DNA from: Zygnema cylindricum
Lineage: Eukaryota > Streptophyta > Zygnematophyceae > Zygnematales > Zygnemataceae
Direction: 5' to 3'
Length of the DNA stretch: 64,000 bases
Assembly: GCA_037447655.1 (NCBI GenBank)
Contig: JBBHKE010001969.1
Span: 124,001 to 188,000, forward strand
Position numbers and translations under genes: made by a program. Shown piece by piece: positions 23,310 to 35,411 of the stretch; position 1 is the first letter of the stretch, and every line of letters starts with the position of its first letter. A model generated the notes under the pieces. It saw only the letters and a program-made list of their open reading frames with translations. It had not been told where the DNA came from and made no database searches.

Positions 23310-24375
23310 AAAGGCAACTCGAGAAGGGGAGTGTGGGAAAGGGGGAAGAGGAGAGGGCAAAAGGAGGAGAAGGATGGAAAAACGTAGAGAAGAAAAGAGG
23401 GAGAGAGAGAGGGAAGGAGAGGGAGGGAAGGAGAGGGCAGGGAAGGAGAGGGAAATAAGAGTGGAGGAAGGTGGAGAGGGAGAGAGGGGGAGCGAGGGAG
23501 AAAGGGATGGAGGGAGAGGGCTAGAGGGAATGAGAGGGAGAGGGGTAGGGGGGCAAAAGATGGATGGAGAGGGAGGGAGAGAGAAAGGGAGAGTGGAAGA
23601 AAGGGAGAAGGGAGAAAGGGAAAGAGGGAGGGAGGGATAGGAAGAAGGGAAAAAAGGGAGGGAGAGAGTGGCGATCTATTCTTCTCTACTCCCACACTTC
23701 CTTCCTCCCCCTTCCCTCCCTCTTTCCTTACTCCCCTCCTCCCTCCCTCCCCCCATTTCCCCCTCCTCAGGATTTTATATTTTTTATAAATCTCTAGGCA
23801 AAAAGGTTTTAGGTTTAAGGGAGAAAAAATGAGAGAGATGGAGGGGGAAAGAGGGAGGGGTGAAGGGGAGAGCACAGGATAGTGACCAGCTCTTTCCCCT
23901 TCCTCATCCCTCTCTTTCCCTCCCTTCCTCCCTCCTGCCATCGTTCCCTCCCTCCCTCCATCCTTGCCTCCCCGCTCTCTCTCTCCTCCCCTCCCTCTTT
24001 CCCAACCCCGAAAAAATCCGCATTGGTGAATTGCGGGAGGGAGAGAGCAACTGACTCTCTCTCTTCCCCATCCCTCCCTCACTTCCTCCCTCCTTTCCTC
24101 TCTCTCTTCCACCCTCCTCCCTCCTCCCTTCTCCCCCACCCTCAAATTTAATGTTTAAACATTTAGGTTTAAGGCTGAGGTTTTGGGAAAGGAAAGGAGA
24201 GGGAGGGATGGGGGGGGGAGGCTCTCTGTCCCATCCCTAAAAAAATCCACATCGACGAACTGGAAAGAGAGAGAGGGAGGGAGAGAGCGATATGCTATGC
24301 CCTCCCTCCCTCCCTCTCTCTCTCTCTCCTTCCCTCTCTCCCTCCCTCCCTCTCTCTCTCCCTCCCTCCCTCGGC
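23310..24375. repeat. Alternating polypurine and polypyrimidine block
   Basis: Runs of GGGAGA-type sequence alternate with CCCTCC-type runs on one strand (purine about 23330-23690, pyrimidine 23690-23770, purine 23815-23880, pyrimidine 23885-24000 and so on). Embedded low-copy motifs recur: TTTAGGTTTAAGG at about 23805 and 24160, and AAAAAATCC(G/A)CAT at about 24010 and 24240, implying units of a few hundred bp. All long ORFs here are compositional. Confidence 0.85.
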
Positions 24376-24686
24376 CGAATCGCCGATATGGAATCCTGCA
24401 ACGCGACAGAAATAAACATTATTTGATTCGGTCCGTACAGATATTGCGGCAGGCGTACTACAACACGAGTACGGCTCGCTGGGGCGACCGTCCGAATAAT
24501 TTGTCCTCTCCGCAGGACGCTGAAACGTGGCACCAGAGGTATAGGTCCGTACGCGTTAATGATCCCTAAGGTACAGTAGTACCGTACATTTCTGGCATTT
24601 CTATTCGAAGTTCGGATTCTCTATGCCGCGTGAATCCACCACGCGTCAATCATCCGTGACTTGGTCATTACATGAATGTTATGAAA

Positions 24687-24796
24687 TAGTGTTGTGTATC
24701 GAGAGCCTCTCGCCGATAATTGATATATAGGTTTTTGGACATATCGAGTAATCGATATCTCAGTCCGGTATATCGATAAGGATAATATCGTGATAA
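24687..24796. mobile_element. Left end of a TAGTGTTG-type hAT-like element
   Basis: TAGTGTTGTGTATCG followed by ATCGATAT-type motifs, like the element at 11270-12049. It is interrupted at 24797 by the element inserted there; no right end was found. Confidence 0.45.
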
Positions 24797-25156
24797 GCCT
24801 TTGGCAGAGGTCGCAAAAGTCAAAATTTTACATAACCGAAACCGACCGATTTTTTTTTTTCAAAATCTGAGTAACCGACGCCTGACCGGGTTATGTCACG
24901 CTCCAAAATTGTTAACCGTTAACCGACCGGCGTTTACGAAAATAAAAGTTAACCGAAACTCGATTTCTTGCGACTAACCGTGCCCGCCCGTAACCGAAAA
25001 AAGTACAAAATTATCTAATGTACAACGTATGAATAAGCCAATAATTACGATTTGTCACGTTCCCTTAGATTTGCGAAATGAATAGTGTTTACTAACGTGT
25101 CAGATTTGCGACGCTTTGTCACGTTCCCTAAGATTTGCGAAATGAATAGTGTACTA

Positions 25157-25354
25157 CACCGTGAATCGTTATTAGCCTTATGTACTCTATATCCGCACCC
25201 CAAAATTTTGACATTGACACCTTAAATAGAACAAATTACACTATTTAAAGACATGGACCATAATCTGCCACATCTCCTGGCACTAAATTTGAATGAATGA
25301 CGCTATTTTTTCTTTACTCTAATAATTGCTATAGTCTAATAACGATTCGCGGTG
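25157..25354. mobile_element. MITE M5 nested in T1
   Basis: Ends CACCGTGAATCGTTATTAGC and the inverse of CACCGCGAATCGTTATTAGA, TA on both sides. 198 bp. Confidence 0.85.
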
Positions 25355-25416
25355 TACCGTGTCAGATTTGCGACTCTTTGTCGCGTTCCCTAAGATTGCG
25401 AAATGAATAGAGTTAT

Positions 25417-26226
25417 GGTATTTTCGCATGTAACCAAAACTTAGTCTTGCTACTTAGTTTTTTAGCGAAGATTCTCCGTACAGATTTCAGAGCATTCGGA
25501 TGTAAACGCAAATAACTTGTCACTTAAAAAAGTGACTAACGTAGACGTGGGCGAAGAATTGTGACAGATGAAGTGGTACATAAAATGAGGCGAAACTTCC
25601 ACTCGCCTTCAATTTGAGGCGTTTCTCCGTACGCTGTACAATTTTTGTGACTTCGTAATGTCCGTACGCCACATTGTCAACGTGTCAAAACTCTAAAATA
25701 CCTTTCGCTGTCGCACAGAATTTGTGGTTTCGTTTATCGTCTTCCCACTTGCCGACATGTGGCCAATATTTTTCATACGCCATATGTGTGAAGACACGTG
25801 TTTTTGAGGGAGACGGCCCCTGTAAGGATCAGCGCACGCAAAACATTACGCACAGGCTGGAAACGAGCAGTGTGTTTTTTTTTGGTACTCCGCGCACAAA
25901 AATTGTAACAAACTTCAGACACGTGCGACAGTGTCTGCCTATTCGCTCACCTTATTGGACTTTATTTCAAATCACCCCGCGAGGTGATTTGATGTAAAGT
26001 TTGAACATGTGTTGAAATGACGCGAAAGTGGGTCGAAATGCGGTAAATGACAAATTTGTTCGCGCTAGACGACAAAATACTGTATGTATAAAGTTCTAGG
26101 GTAACGCAACTTGTTCGATGGTAATTTATATTTTTTGGTACGGCTGCGAATTTTCTCGTTTTTTTCTCAAGTTATGGAGGGAAACGACAGAAAATAACTC
26201 TAACTTTAGCACATGCGAAAATACCC
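25417..26226. mobile_element. Harbinger-like element H4 (inverted copy) nested in T1
   Basis: Reverse-complement relative of 7258-8065. Ends GGTATTTTCGCATGTAACC and the inverse of GGGTATTTTCGCATGTGC. Flanks TTA(T) and TTT, a decayed duplication. Confidence 0.7.
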
Positions 26227-26508
26227 TTTCTACCGTGCCAGGTTTGCGACGCTAATCATGATGTCACGTACTTCCACGATACCAAATAATACAAAGTACA
26301 ATAATGTTGGATTGTATGGACAGTACAAAATTATCTTTTTTTTTTGTTTTTTGGTTGACCGACAGTAACTGACCGTTTTTTTTTTCTTGGTGAATCAACC
26401 GACCGCAGCTGCCCGGCCCTCAAAATTTGGCAACCGAATCCGTTCCGGATTCGGCGCGGGCGGTCGGTCACGGTTTCGATTGACCGTTTGCGACCTCTGG
26501 CCTTTGGG

Positions 26509-26954
26509 CAGAGGTCGCAAACAGTTAACCGAAACTGTAAACGACCACCCGCGTCGGATCCGGAACGGATTCGGTTACCAAATTTGTGGGGTCGAGCGGA
26601 TTCAGGCGGGTGATTCACGAAAAAAAAAGGGTTACGGTTGAGTAAGCAAAAAACGAAAAATAATGAAGGTTTTGTACTGTCAATACTATCCAACATTATT
26701 TTACTTCGTACTCTTGGTATCGTGGAAGGTATATGGGAGATGTACCACTAATTTTGTACATATTCAGGTACGGGCGGGTACGGGTAGTCTCTAGAAATTG
26801 AGTTTCGGTTAACCTTTTTTTTCGTAAACGCGTTTCGGATAACGGTTAACAATTTTGGAGTGTGACTTAACCCGGTCGGGCGTTGGGTACTCAAATTTTG
26901 AAAAAAAAACCGGTCGGTTTCGGTTATCATTTTTTTTGACTTTTGCGACCTCTG
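26509..26954. mobile_element. hAT-like element T2, back-to-back with T1
   Basis: Starts CAGAGGTCGCAAACAG only 9 bp after T1 ends and finishes TTTTGCGACCTCTG. The 8-bp flanks are cctttggg and ccatcggg (6 of 8 identical). 446 bp, with the same AACCGAAACCGACC subterminal repeats as T1. Confidence 0.65.
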
Positions 26955-27283
26955 CCATCGGGTTGATAACCATCGATGGATTTTCAATAATAAATCAAAA
27001 GCCCCCCTCCCCCACCGCGATACCTTCGTACTTTTTCCGTACTTTATTTTCGTTCTGTAGCTGTACTGACCCCCACCCCCTTTTTTCATTTTTTTTGAGG
27101 GCAATAAAAATGAGACGCAAAAATTTGTTTCCCACTTAAATTTCATTAAATTGTGACAACTGGCAAAATAGTTTCAGAAACGAGTCAAAGTGGTCAAAAT
27201 GCTACGAAATTGACGCTGTAAACGTATGACTGCGCTATGTCGGTATCAAAAGATCGAAAATATTGTCAAAGTCGTTTGTCTTA

Positions 27284-27977
27284 GGGTGGACTTCCATTAG
27301 CGAAAAAGTGGGGTTTTTTACTGAAGGCCGTACCGTTTCGTACAGGTTCGTACATAAAATTATATTTTTTAACGGAAACAACATTACAGAAAATTGTCCA
27401 AGGTTGTAGGCGTAAACTAGGACCGTCGGATTCAATTGTACTTTTTATCCGTGAAGCCACGTCACTAACCCTACAGTTTGTTAGGACCGTGCACCGTGAG
27501 GACAGTTCTCGAATACATAACGTGTAAAAATAGGCCGCGTGGAAAAGGTAAAAAGAATCCACGATGAGCGCGTGCGTATGTGTGTACACGTCGCAAGGGC
27601 CATGTGCCTTCCGCCAGGGTGGCTGCGAATTCGCCGAAATTATCCCGTCACGCTCCCACCATCAAAGTTTGCCGCCGCCTTTTTGTCGTTGCGTTTTGAA
27701 ATTTTGGATAGTACATTTAGCGCCCTCTGTACGAGTCATTAATTACCTTTGCTGGTAGAGATATTATCTCCGCTGGTACAGATGTTACCTTCGCTCGTAC
27801 AGATATTGCGTTCTGACATTGCATTCGAAGATTCTTTCAAGATTTTGAGCATCGAATATTAACCTACGTGTTACCAACCAGAATGAGCCACGCAGGTTTA
27901 CAGACGCGACCTAATGGAAGGCACGCCTTTCAATAAAAATTTCCGTACAATTACTGACGCCTAACGGAAGTCCACCC
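27284..27977. mobile_element. Harbinger-like element with TTA duplication
   Basis: Terminal repeats GGGTGGACTTCCATTAG and the inverse of GGGTGGACTTCCGTTAG, flanked by TTA on both sides (27281-27283 and 27978-27980). 694 bp, no transposase frame. Different end sequence from the H family. Confidence 0.8.
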
Positions 27978-27980
27978 TTA

Positions 27981-29763
27981 TTGTAAAAAATCCTCTTTCT
28001 TGGTTGCACATGGAACAGTAATGGCCGAAACCAAAGTCGTAAAGTACTACACATACGTTTCAAGCAGGAAACATCCCTTGACTGAAATGAAAGCGGCAAC
28101 TGCATGTCAGTTGAGGGTCGCCCTTCAAATAGTAGATCACCGTAAGATTTGAAGTTAGAATGGCAGATACGACGTTTGGACGGTTCAGATATAACATCGG
28201 TCTACCATTGTCTTGGTTACTAAACCGTTTGATGCATAGTTCAAAAGTAGGTAACCTTACGCCCATACAATATGCCTATTGTACGCAAAACATACAATAC
28301 GCCCTTAAGACCCATATTGTATTGGCTGCAAAATGAAATAAAATAGGAACAGGGTTGAGTTGCACATCGTTCGATAGAGAATTAAACGACATGTCTAAAT
28401 TTAAAAAAAAAAATCGGACAAAAAAAATATTTCTGTGAGTTTTGAGGGAATTTTTATTTAAACCGTCAGATTTGGACGATCGGACGGTCGCTGATCAAAG
28501 TAGGCGATTTAAAAAGATCACATGAAAAGCCCATAACACAACTTACGAAAGGACAATCTGTCATATTAGCGTCTGCAATTTTGAGGGCCACACTAAATAA
28601 AGCCTCAAATTGACCAACCAGGCAGTATGGGACGATAAAAAAAAAAAAATACCACACTGCCAAAAAAATTACCAAAACCTACGGACCAACCCCGTTGGTG
28701 GCTGCAAAACAACTTTCCGAAAAAGCTATGAACTGTCCGTACTCTCTCTCGTCGCACTCTCACCGCTCTCCACCGCGCTCATTTTAACTCCATCGCAATT
28801 ATTTCGAAATTTTGTTTGGTTGCCCGTCCGTGTTTTTTTTTTTTCCCGGTTTTTTTTCCCACGGAATGTCATCCTACGCCGTGTCAGTTCGCTAAAAAAA
28901 TTCGTCCGGCGGCGTGCGCTGTACTTTGATCTTACGTCAGATTCGGACGTTCGTACAGGAGTGTGCACGATGCACACACATACAGTATGCCTACGTTGCG
29001 CGAGTTTTGTGCAAAGTTTTGTGCGCCTACCAAAGGCCTACCATAAAAAAGCCACTTTTGAACTATGGTTTGATTTACAATGCCGGCACAAATATCCACG
29101 TTGGCAAAAGCTATATAGAACACGTTTCAGCTGAAGCCAAAAGATATTTCCATCCGCGTCAGTATCCACTGTAAATTTGTAAAGATCCAAAAGATATTCA
29201 CTTAAAATATCGGTGAGGACTGCTGGCATGTCTTTATCACAGATTATTCGTACACATTTTGAAACTTTCAAGTTTCAACCTTTGTTCGAAGCCCCCGAGG
29301 TCAATTCACACGTGTGTTTACTGCCCTTGTTGGCATTTTTAATTTGTTATCGTCACCTTTTCGGCTATTCCAGACCAATTTTTTTTGTATTAAACATATC
29401 GACCCAGCAACATGACGTGTCAGGCATTTACAGGTTTTCAGATGTCGGCTGTCACCGCCTTTGTAAAAACTAATGTTTGCTGCATTTTATCCAGACTTAG
29501 GATCTAGATAATGTATCCCTTATATTACGGACTGGTTAATGACCGTCCGATCATCTCTTTTCTGCCATTGGACTTTTCCAGCTAATCAGTACTTTGGCCT
29601 TTTGAAGACGCTTTTAGACAGCAACGCCTACAAAGGCACAAACTCCAAGAGTCAAATCTAGATCTTAAAAGCTCTTAAGACTATCTTTCAAGCTTACTTT
29701 CTTTCCTGACACCAATAGCAAACTTTTGAAACCAAGGGTTCGTTTGTTTTCCTCCTAGACAAC
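27981..29763. other. Region upstream of the MEE59-like gene
   Basis: No gene recognised. A 12-bp inverted pair GATCGGACGGTC occurs at about 28478 and 29549, possible remnants of another element. The last few hundred bp before 29764 should hold the MEE59-like promoter but show no clear TATA box. Confidence 0.3.
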
Positions 29764-31773
29764 ATGCAGCCTCAGAAGGCTTTTGCGCTGAAACCTGCCC
29801 GGAGTGAAGAAACGCTTTCACAAGAAGAAAAGGAAGAGTATTTGAGGAAGGTGTGTGAAAACTGAAATGTCTACATATTTTAATGTGTAAACTGCATATT
29901 TGATTTGAAACGTCTGAAACCTGCTTGTCTTGTTAACTTCGTGCCTATCTTTCCTTTTTGCAACTTCATGTGTTAGTTCACGTTCTTCAATTCAATTCTT
30001 TTGATTGTGTAGCCTTTATTTCTTCGTTTTTCCTTGCCTCTGTGGTCTATTTTGTTGGGAAGTTTATTTTACAGCTCGCGGCCTGATGTTTGTTTCCTAT
30101 GATTAGCAGTGAGTTTCGGTGTTTCAGAAATGCATGTAAGATTTTTTTTTTATTGTTTATATGATTTCTTTGCCTTCGACATGCTACTTATTCTGACCAC
30201 TTGAAAGTTTGTGCACATTGTTGAACTCAGTGTAGTTTCTTTTATGACTTTCAGCAGTAAGGTCATTACAGGCGAGACAGGTCACTACTTTTGACCTAGC
30301 TCCTGTCATGCCATTTAAAACACATTTTTTTAGTTTGCAGCTAACCAAGCGAAAGTTTAATATTCCGATGTTTAGGATTTTGAAGATATTTATTCCATTC
30401 TCGGCGATTTTAATTGGAGAGGTTGAGTCCTCTTGAGTTCTGAAAGGTTGACAAATATCTGATGATTCAGAAGCTTACCTGTACAGTGTTATGTTGGTGT
30501 TGATGATATTGCAGGCAAAGGAGTATTTTGACAACCTTGCCCCAAGGCGCGCCAGGAAGCCTCGCAGGAGTGAGAGTGATGACGACGCACAAGAAATGAT
30601 GGTCGCGGTGCCCACTGACATTCCGGAGCTCAAAGTTCTTGCTGAGTTAAAGAAGTCTGGAGAGGTATGGTTTTAAGATATCGGGAAATAAGTTTGGAGA
30701 GCATGAATATTCCTGTGGTTGGAGGCTATGGCTTGTAAGAAATATATTTGGAGGGGGTGGATATTTCTGAGAGCAATTAGTTCCTGAGAATTTATGGGTG
30801 GAGAAACATAATACTGTGTATAGCAGACTAACTGACTTGGTTTTACTACAATGATAGGTGACGTGGAATCTCTGGGGAATTTCACCTGTAGTGTTGCGTC
30901 TAGGGACAAGGGAAGACTAGAAAGACAGAATTTTTGGGAACTTTTTATGTCTAAGCTCAGATTGACCATGCTAAGGTGTGAAAGATTTAAAAGATTCATA
31001 TTTGCCAGAATCTAAAATGGGTAGCAGGCGCATGGATGGAGTGTAAAGGAGATGAAAAGCGGCAGGTACCACTGAATTTGTGATTTAATTTTATTTGGAT
31101 ATGGTTGCAGGTTATTCTTAAGGGGACATTGTCAGTGGTTGATCCTGATGAACACCAGGAAACAGGCTACTATAAGTGTATAGAGACCAGCATCGAACAT
31201 TCTGTTGTAAGTCTACTGTCTTTTTCGCTGGCCTGCACCTTGTTTTTTCTGCCTTGCTCATGTTGTTCACATATCGAGCTTTGGTTGAGGCTATGATTTT
31301 GTTGCATATCTTTTTAGATTCTGTGCTGCACGAAAATTGGTAACTTCGAACAAGAAAGCTAAGATTTTCTTTCTTGGTTTTACCCCTGGCTGAGTTATTC
31401 CTCTTCGCTTTTTCTTTATGATGTTTTTCAGTTAGGAACGGGCTTCATCCCGCTTGGAGTGAAACAGCAAGTGCCCCTCAAGCAAGAGCTCAATGCCGCT
31501 TATAACAAAATTTTTTATGAGACTAAGACCAATCCTGCTACCAATGAGTGGATTCCGGAACCCGTGAAGGTAAGCGAGGATGCAAAGGTCTTGAATAAGG
31601 CCTTGAATAAGGCTTTATGATTTCATGAGAAGTTTTATTTACACGTGTATCATATAATTTTTTTTTGAACTTTTGTTTGACTGGAAAGGGAGCTTGTATG
31701 AACTACTGCATCTCATGTTTGCTGATATTGAAGCATCCAGAAGTCTCTGCAGGTGCCAGTAAGTATGAAATGA
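29764..31773 (+). CDS. MEE59-like conserved plant protein, five exons (last tentative)
   Basis: Exons 29764-29850, 30515-30664, 31111-31206 and 31432-31569 join in phase 0 with GT-AG introns (157 residues). A terminal exon is uncertain: candidates start at 31753 (adding VPVSMK) or 31813 (adding one residue). The family is the plant protein called maternal effect embryo arrest 59, of unknown biochemical function. Matching blocks are EEKEEYLRKAKEYFD, LAPRRARKPRRSE, IPEL, GYYKCIE, LGTGFI and NPATNEWIPEP, in the same order and at similar total length. It is acidic/basic and has no signal peptide or membrane span. Start chosen as the first ATG, with Gln/Pro-rich codons following. The homology call is from memory of the family. 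Confidence 0.75.
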
Positions 31774-31819
31774 TTAATACTGTGGAAAAATATATGCTGG
31801 CCTTGTTTGCAGAATTGAA

Positions 31820-33910
31820 ATGCTCATAATCGAGATCGAAGCGGCTAATGATTATATGAAGGAATTGTTGGAGCATCGTTGGAGCATTATGGTCTATGGA
31901 CCCTGTATACATAAATACTTTGTTATGCATTATACTATGAATGGACTTTTCAGGGTGATGTTGCACCCTTTTAAAGCAAATTAGTTTATGCCTATATCCT
32001 AGAAAAAAATAAGTAAAGCAAAGTGTGGTAGATTGGGAATTTATTTGCATTATAGAAAGGCCCGTCAATAACTTGATGGTATGTGAATCTTTGAGGAAAA
32101 AAAGTCCATTTTTTTGCACTGAAATTGTTTGTTACAAAGTTTTAAATTCAAATAGAAAAGCTGTAGATCGATAGAATCTGTGGTTTCCAAGGAAATGTGT
32201 TCAACTTGTTTTAACGCAAATCCTATCAAGGTGTTTGTGTTTTCTGAAGGGTGAAGGCCTTTGTTGTATGCCTGTCGGCTTTTTTTTGGTGTTATTCTTT
32301 ATAATGTTTTGTCTGGCTGTTGTGATAAGTATCGATTCTAGAGTATTGGGCCTTATGTAATGTTGTACGGAATTTACAGAATTATCAATCCTTCATGGCA
32401 GAATGGTTTTACGACAAAATACAGTCTCTTCTTCGAGAAGAAGCACTAATTTCAACGCCTCTGTTTTGGCTGGAAATTGTGAAATAATGTTAATCATACT
32501 TTTGAAGAGTGAACCTCTTTCCTTCATTAGATTAGTGCTATGCAAGCTACAGTAATTTCGCATTCATTTTAAATATAAGTGCGCCCGTATGGTCCACCCT
32601 GTCGAACCTGAAAACGGTTAAGAAATGGTGAATTCTTAGTTGACACCCAGTGACTCTATTATGAACTACGCGATAAAGTTATTAATATTGACAAGTTTCT
32701 TTAAGTACATTTTAAGTTCAAATTACATTTTTTGTACAGCACCATGGTACCTACTGACAGTTGTCGAAGATTATTGAATATTTTGCAAATGCCCAACATC
32801 GCCACCCCCTCTGAAAAAACCACTCCCTCCCTGCCCCCCCCCAAAGAAAAAAACAATAAGAAAAATGTTGCCAATTGAGGAAAAAAAAACACATTTCCAG
32901 AAAAAAACAGGGAGAAAGAGAATGCCATCCTACAGGCGGGGAAGAATGTGCGACATGTACGGTGCAGGTTCCGTACGTGTGTAAGCAACGATATTTGGGT
33001 ACATGGTACTATAATACTAATAATAGCATGTTTTTTTTTGGGTTGTGTGCTATCCTTTTTCATTACGTCCCTTGAATTCGAGGTAGCAGGTGAATGAATG
33101 CAGAATTCGCCTAAAACATTGAACCCGTTTTACAAGGAATCGTACAAGGAATTGTAAAAGAAATTACACAAAATTCGAACTAAACAAAAAGTGTAAATTC
33201 TGTACTTCGAGCTCTGACGGACGTGATTAGAACTGCTTTGAAAGTGCTCTTTGAAACCCTAAAAGCAGGATAATATTGAACTCATCAAACTAGGGCATAC
33301 TTTACAAATTTTCAGTTCCACGGAGTAGACCAATAGCAATACTCGACCCGGTTTGGGGCGAAAACAAAACTGAATCAAACTACAGTAGAACTCCACAAGA
33401 TGGGGAAGTTAGGAGAGCTTTTTGTACTAGTGGAAGACAAAACGGATTCAAAGAAGGAAGCGTTTATGGCAACTATTGCACTAAGGCTAATCATGGAGAG
33501 CTTTAGGTTATTGTCCTAAGCTTAATATTTTTGCAACAGTTGAGAAACTTTGAGTAGAGACATCTTCAGTCTGCGAAAGATTTGATTGGGACGCAGCAAA
33601 AGACCGAAAATTTATGTCTTGTACGGTTCACGTCCGTGCGCTTCGTTTTCGAAATTCTTCAAAAACGAAAAAGTGCATTCCGAACATGATGTCCGATGGC
33701 GGACGGCAGTTGCCGTTTGCTTTACGCAGCTGTCGAGTTTTGACGCATAGAACTGCATCTTTTGTCCGCCGCTACGCTCCAAAACGGTCGAAACTAAACG
33801 CTCCAACCGTCACCGCCGCGTTTTTTGTCATTTTTTGAAATTTAGCGTACGGATCCCAAAATTTATGACATCGTTTTCCCATTTTTCCAAGTGTGAACCA
33901 CGCAAAAGTA
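31820..33910. other. Long non-coding stretch downstream of the MEE59-like gene
   Basis: No ORF with recognisable motif, no RNA gene, no clear terminal repeats. Short poly-A/poly-C patches lie near 32815-32905. Confidence 0.4.
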
Positions 33911-34431
33911 CGCCGCAAATCGCTATTAACGTATTGAACGCTAATTTGGTTCCCCCAAATTTTGACCCAAATTCTTAAATAGCATTAATATATATATATA
34001 TTTTTTACGGCTTTTAGGAATCTGTTCCAATTAGCATTGATAACGAAAGTACACTGTGATTTAAATAGAGTGATTTACGGTCAATGTGAGACCGTGCAAA
34101 ATTGTAACTTTCTTAGTGAAAAAGTACACAAAATAACTTAACATAGGGGCGCGCCCATGTGAATGTCCGCTGGAAGGAAGTGAAAATTTTAACCGACATA
34201 AACGGTAAAATTACGCGACGGCGTACGATTTCAAAGATTTTGTACGTATACTTGTATAAGTGTAAACATGTTTAGGGTTTTTTTTTATTTTTTTGAAAAA
34301 CCCAAATAAGAAATAGTAAAAAAAATAGAATATATGTATTAATTGAAAATTTTCAAATTCCCAATAACGTTAACAACGCTAATTATTTTTATACGCTATC
34401 AAATCTTATACGCTAATAGCGATTCGCGGTG
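33911..34431. mobile_element. MITE M6 (long form), TA duplication
   Basis: Ends CGCCGCAAATCGCTATTAAC and the inverse of CACCGCGAATCGCTATTAGC, TA on both sides. 521 bp. The right 70 bp align with M2; the middle resembles M7 and M9 (a GAAAAAGTAC / cacggtc block). Confidence 0.75.
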
Positions 34432-34644
34432 TACTGTGTTGAAATCACTAGATTTAGGGGAGGTATTTTCTAGGTCTTAATTAAAACAAAAAGGAAAAAA
34501 AAGCACAGGCAGCCTGTCTCCACCTTCTCTCTCTAGCCCCTATATTTCTTGTAGTCACTGAAGGAGACAGAGGGCGGTGGAGCCATGGCTGCCTTAGCTC
34601 CATAGGCAGGGCTTAAGAGTGACCTAAGTCACTCTCAACCAAAA

Positions 34645-34715
34645 AGGTTGAGTCCGACAGGACTCGAACCTCCGACCGGTAGGGCGAGGCGTAGCCGTCA
34701 ACCCTTACCAGTCTG
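34645..34715 (-). ncRNA. Antisense tRNA-like module in F1 LTR
   Basis: On the minus strand a B box GGTTCGAGTCC (34660-34670) and an A-box-like CTGGTAAGGGTTGACG (about 34697-34712) are spaced as in a tRNA gene. Arms are degenerate and the acceptor stem is not closed. Confidence 0.5.
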
Positions 34716-35069
34716 TCGTAGTAGTCCGTTAGGATACATAGGGTTTGATAGCTATTTAAACAATAGATAGGCGACTAATCCAATTAACGGAATTAAAAAT
34801 AGAAGACATATAAACTAGTTGGAGTTTAAGTGCGCACGAAACAAATGTACCGGACATTTGTTTTTGAATGGCTGTCGTTTAAAGCCGGTTTTGATCCGAC
34901 GGCCCGCACCATCGACGAGATCCCTGAATGGCCGCCTTCGCGGTTTTCAGCCGTGACATGACCTGGCGACACGTGGCACGATGTCATTTAGAAGAGGAAA
35001 TCTCAGAGAACATGAGGACAAGTCCGAAAGAACCAGGAGTCCACTCCATGGCCTTATCGTACAATGGCC

Positions 35070-35107
35070 GTACAGAAAAGTACATCGGCCGTAGTACCTT
35101 TCTGTAC
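35070..35107 (+). promoter_or_regulatory. GTAC-flanked hairpin in F1 LTR
   Basis: GTACAGAAAAGTAC pairs with GTACCTTTCTGTAC around a short loop. Confidence 0.55.
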
Positions 35108-35411
35108 CGTACAGTCTTCTGATTGGTTTCGTACCTCAGTAGATAGGAGTTGTGAGAGGGTTTAGGACTTAGTGGATTGAGGAGGTAGCTGCCTCTCTCC
35201 GAATAAACTTGTATAAATATTGGCATCTTTGCCACTCTATAACTAATCGCCTGGTTGGGCGTTTTCAGTGATTCTTCTTGCTGTGGACTCAGGGAACCCA
35301 GAGTGCACAGGGTGCAGTCATATTATCTATTTGTCTGCATGGGTGGCAGTTGCTCTAGTTGAAAGTGGGTTAGTTGAAAACTACCTAGAGGCTTCCTCAA
35401 TTTTGGTCCAA

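Larger units (their letters stand above)
24805..26499. mobile_element. hAT-like element T1 with exact 8-bp duplication, carrying two nested elements
   Basis: Ends CAGAGGTCGCAAAAG (left) and the inverse of CAGAGGTCGCAAACG (right), flanked on both sides by GCCTTTGG (24797-24804 and 26500-26507). 8-bp duplications and CAGNGGTNG-type ends are hAT hallmarks. Subterminal zones repeat AACCGAAACCGACCG. The interior holds a ~60-bp direct repeat (TTTGCGACGCTTTGTCACGT) whose copies are split by MITE M5 and by H4. No transposase. Confidence 0.85.

Noticed and set aside
23201-24145. 314-codon minus-strand frame
   Set aside because: Almost all low-complexity Pro/Ser/Leu and Gly/Glu/Arg from purine/pyrimidine runs.
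28478-29560. Transposon bounded by GATCGGACGGTC inverted pair
   Set aside because: Only about 12 bp match and no target duplication was seen.
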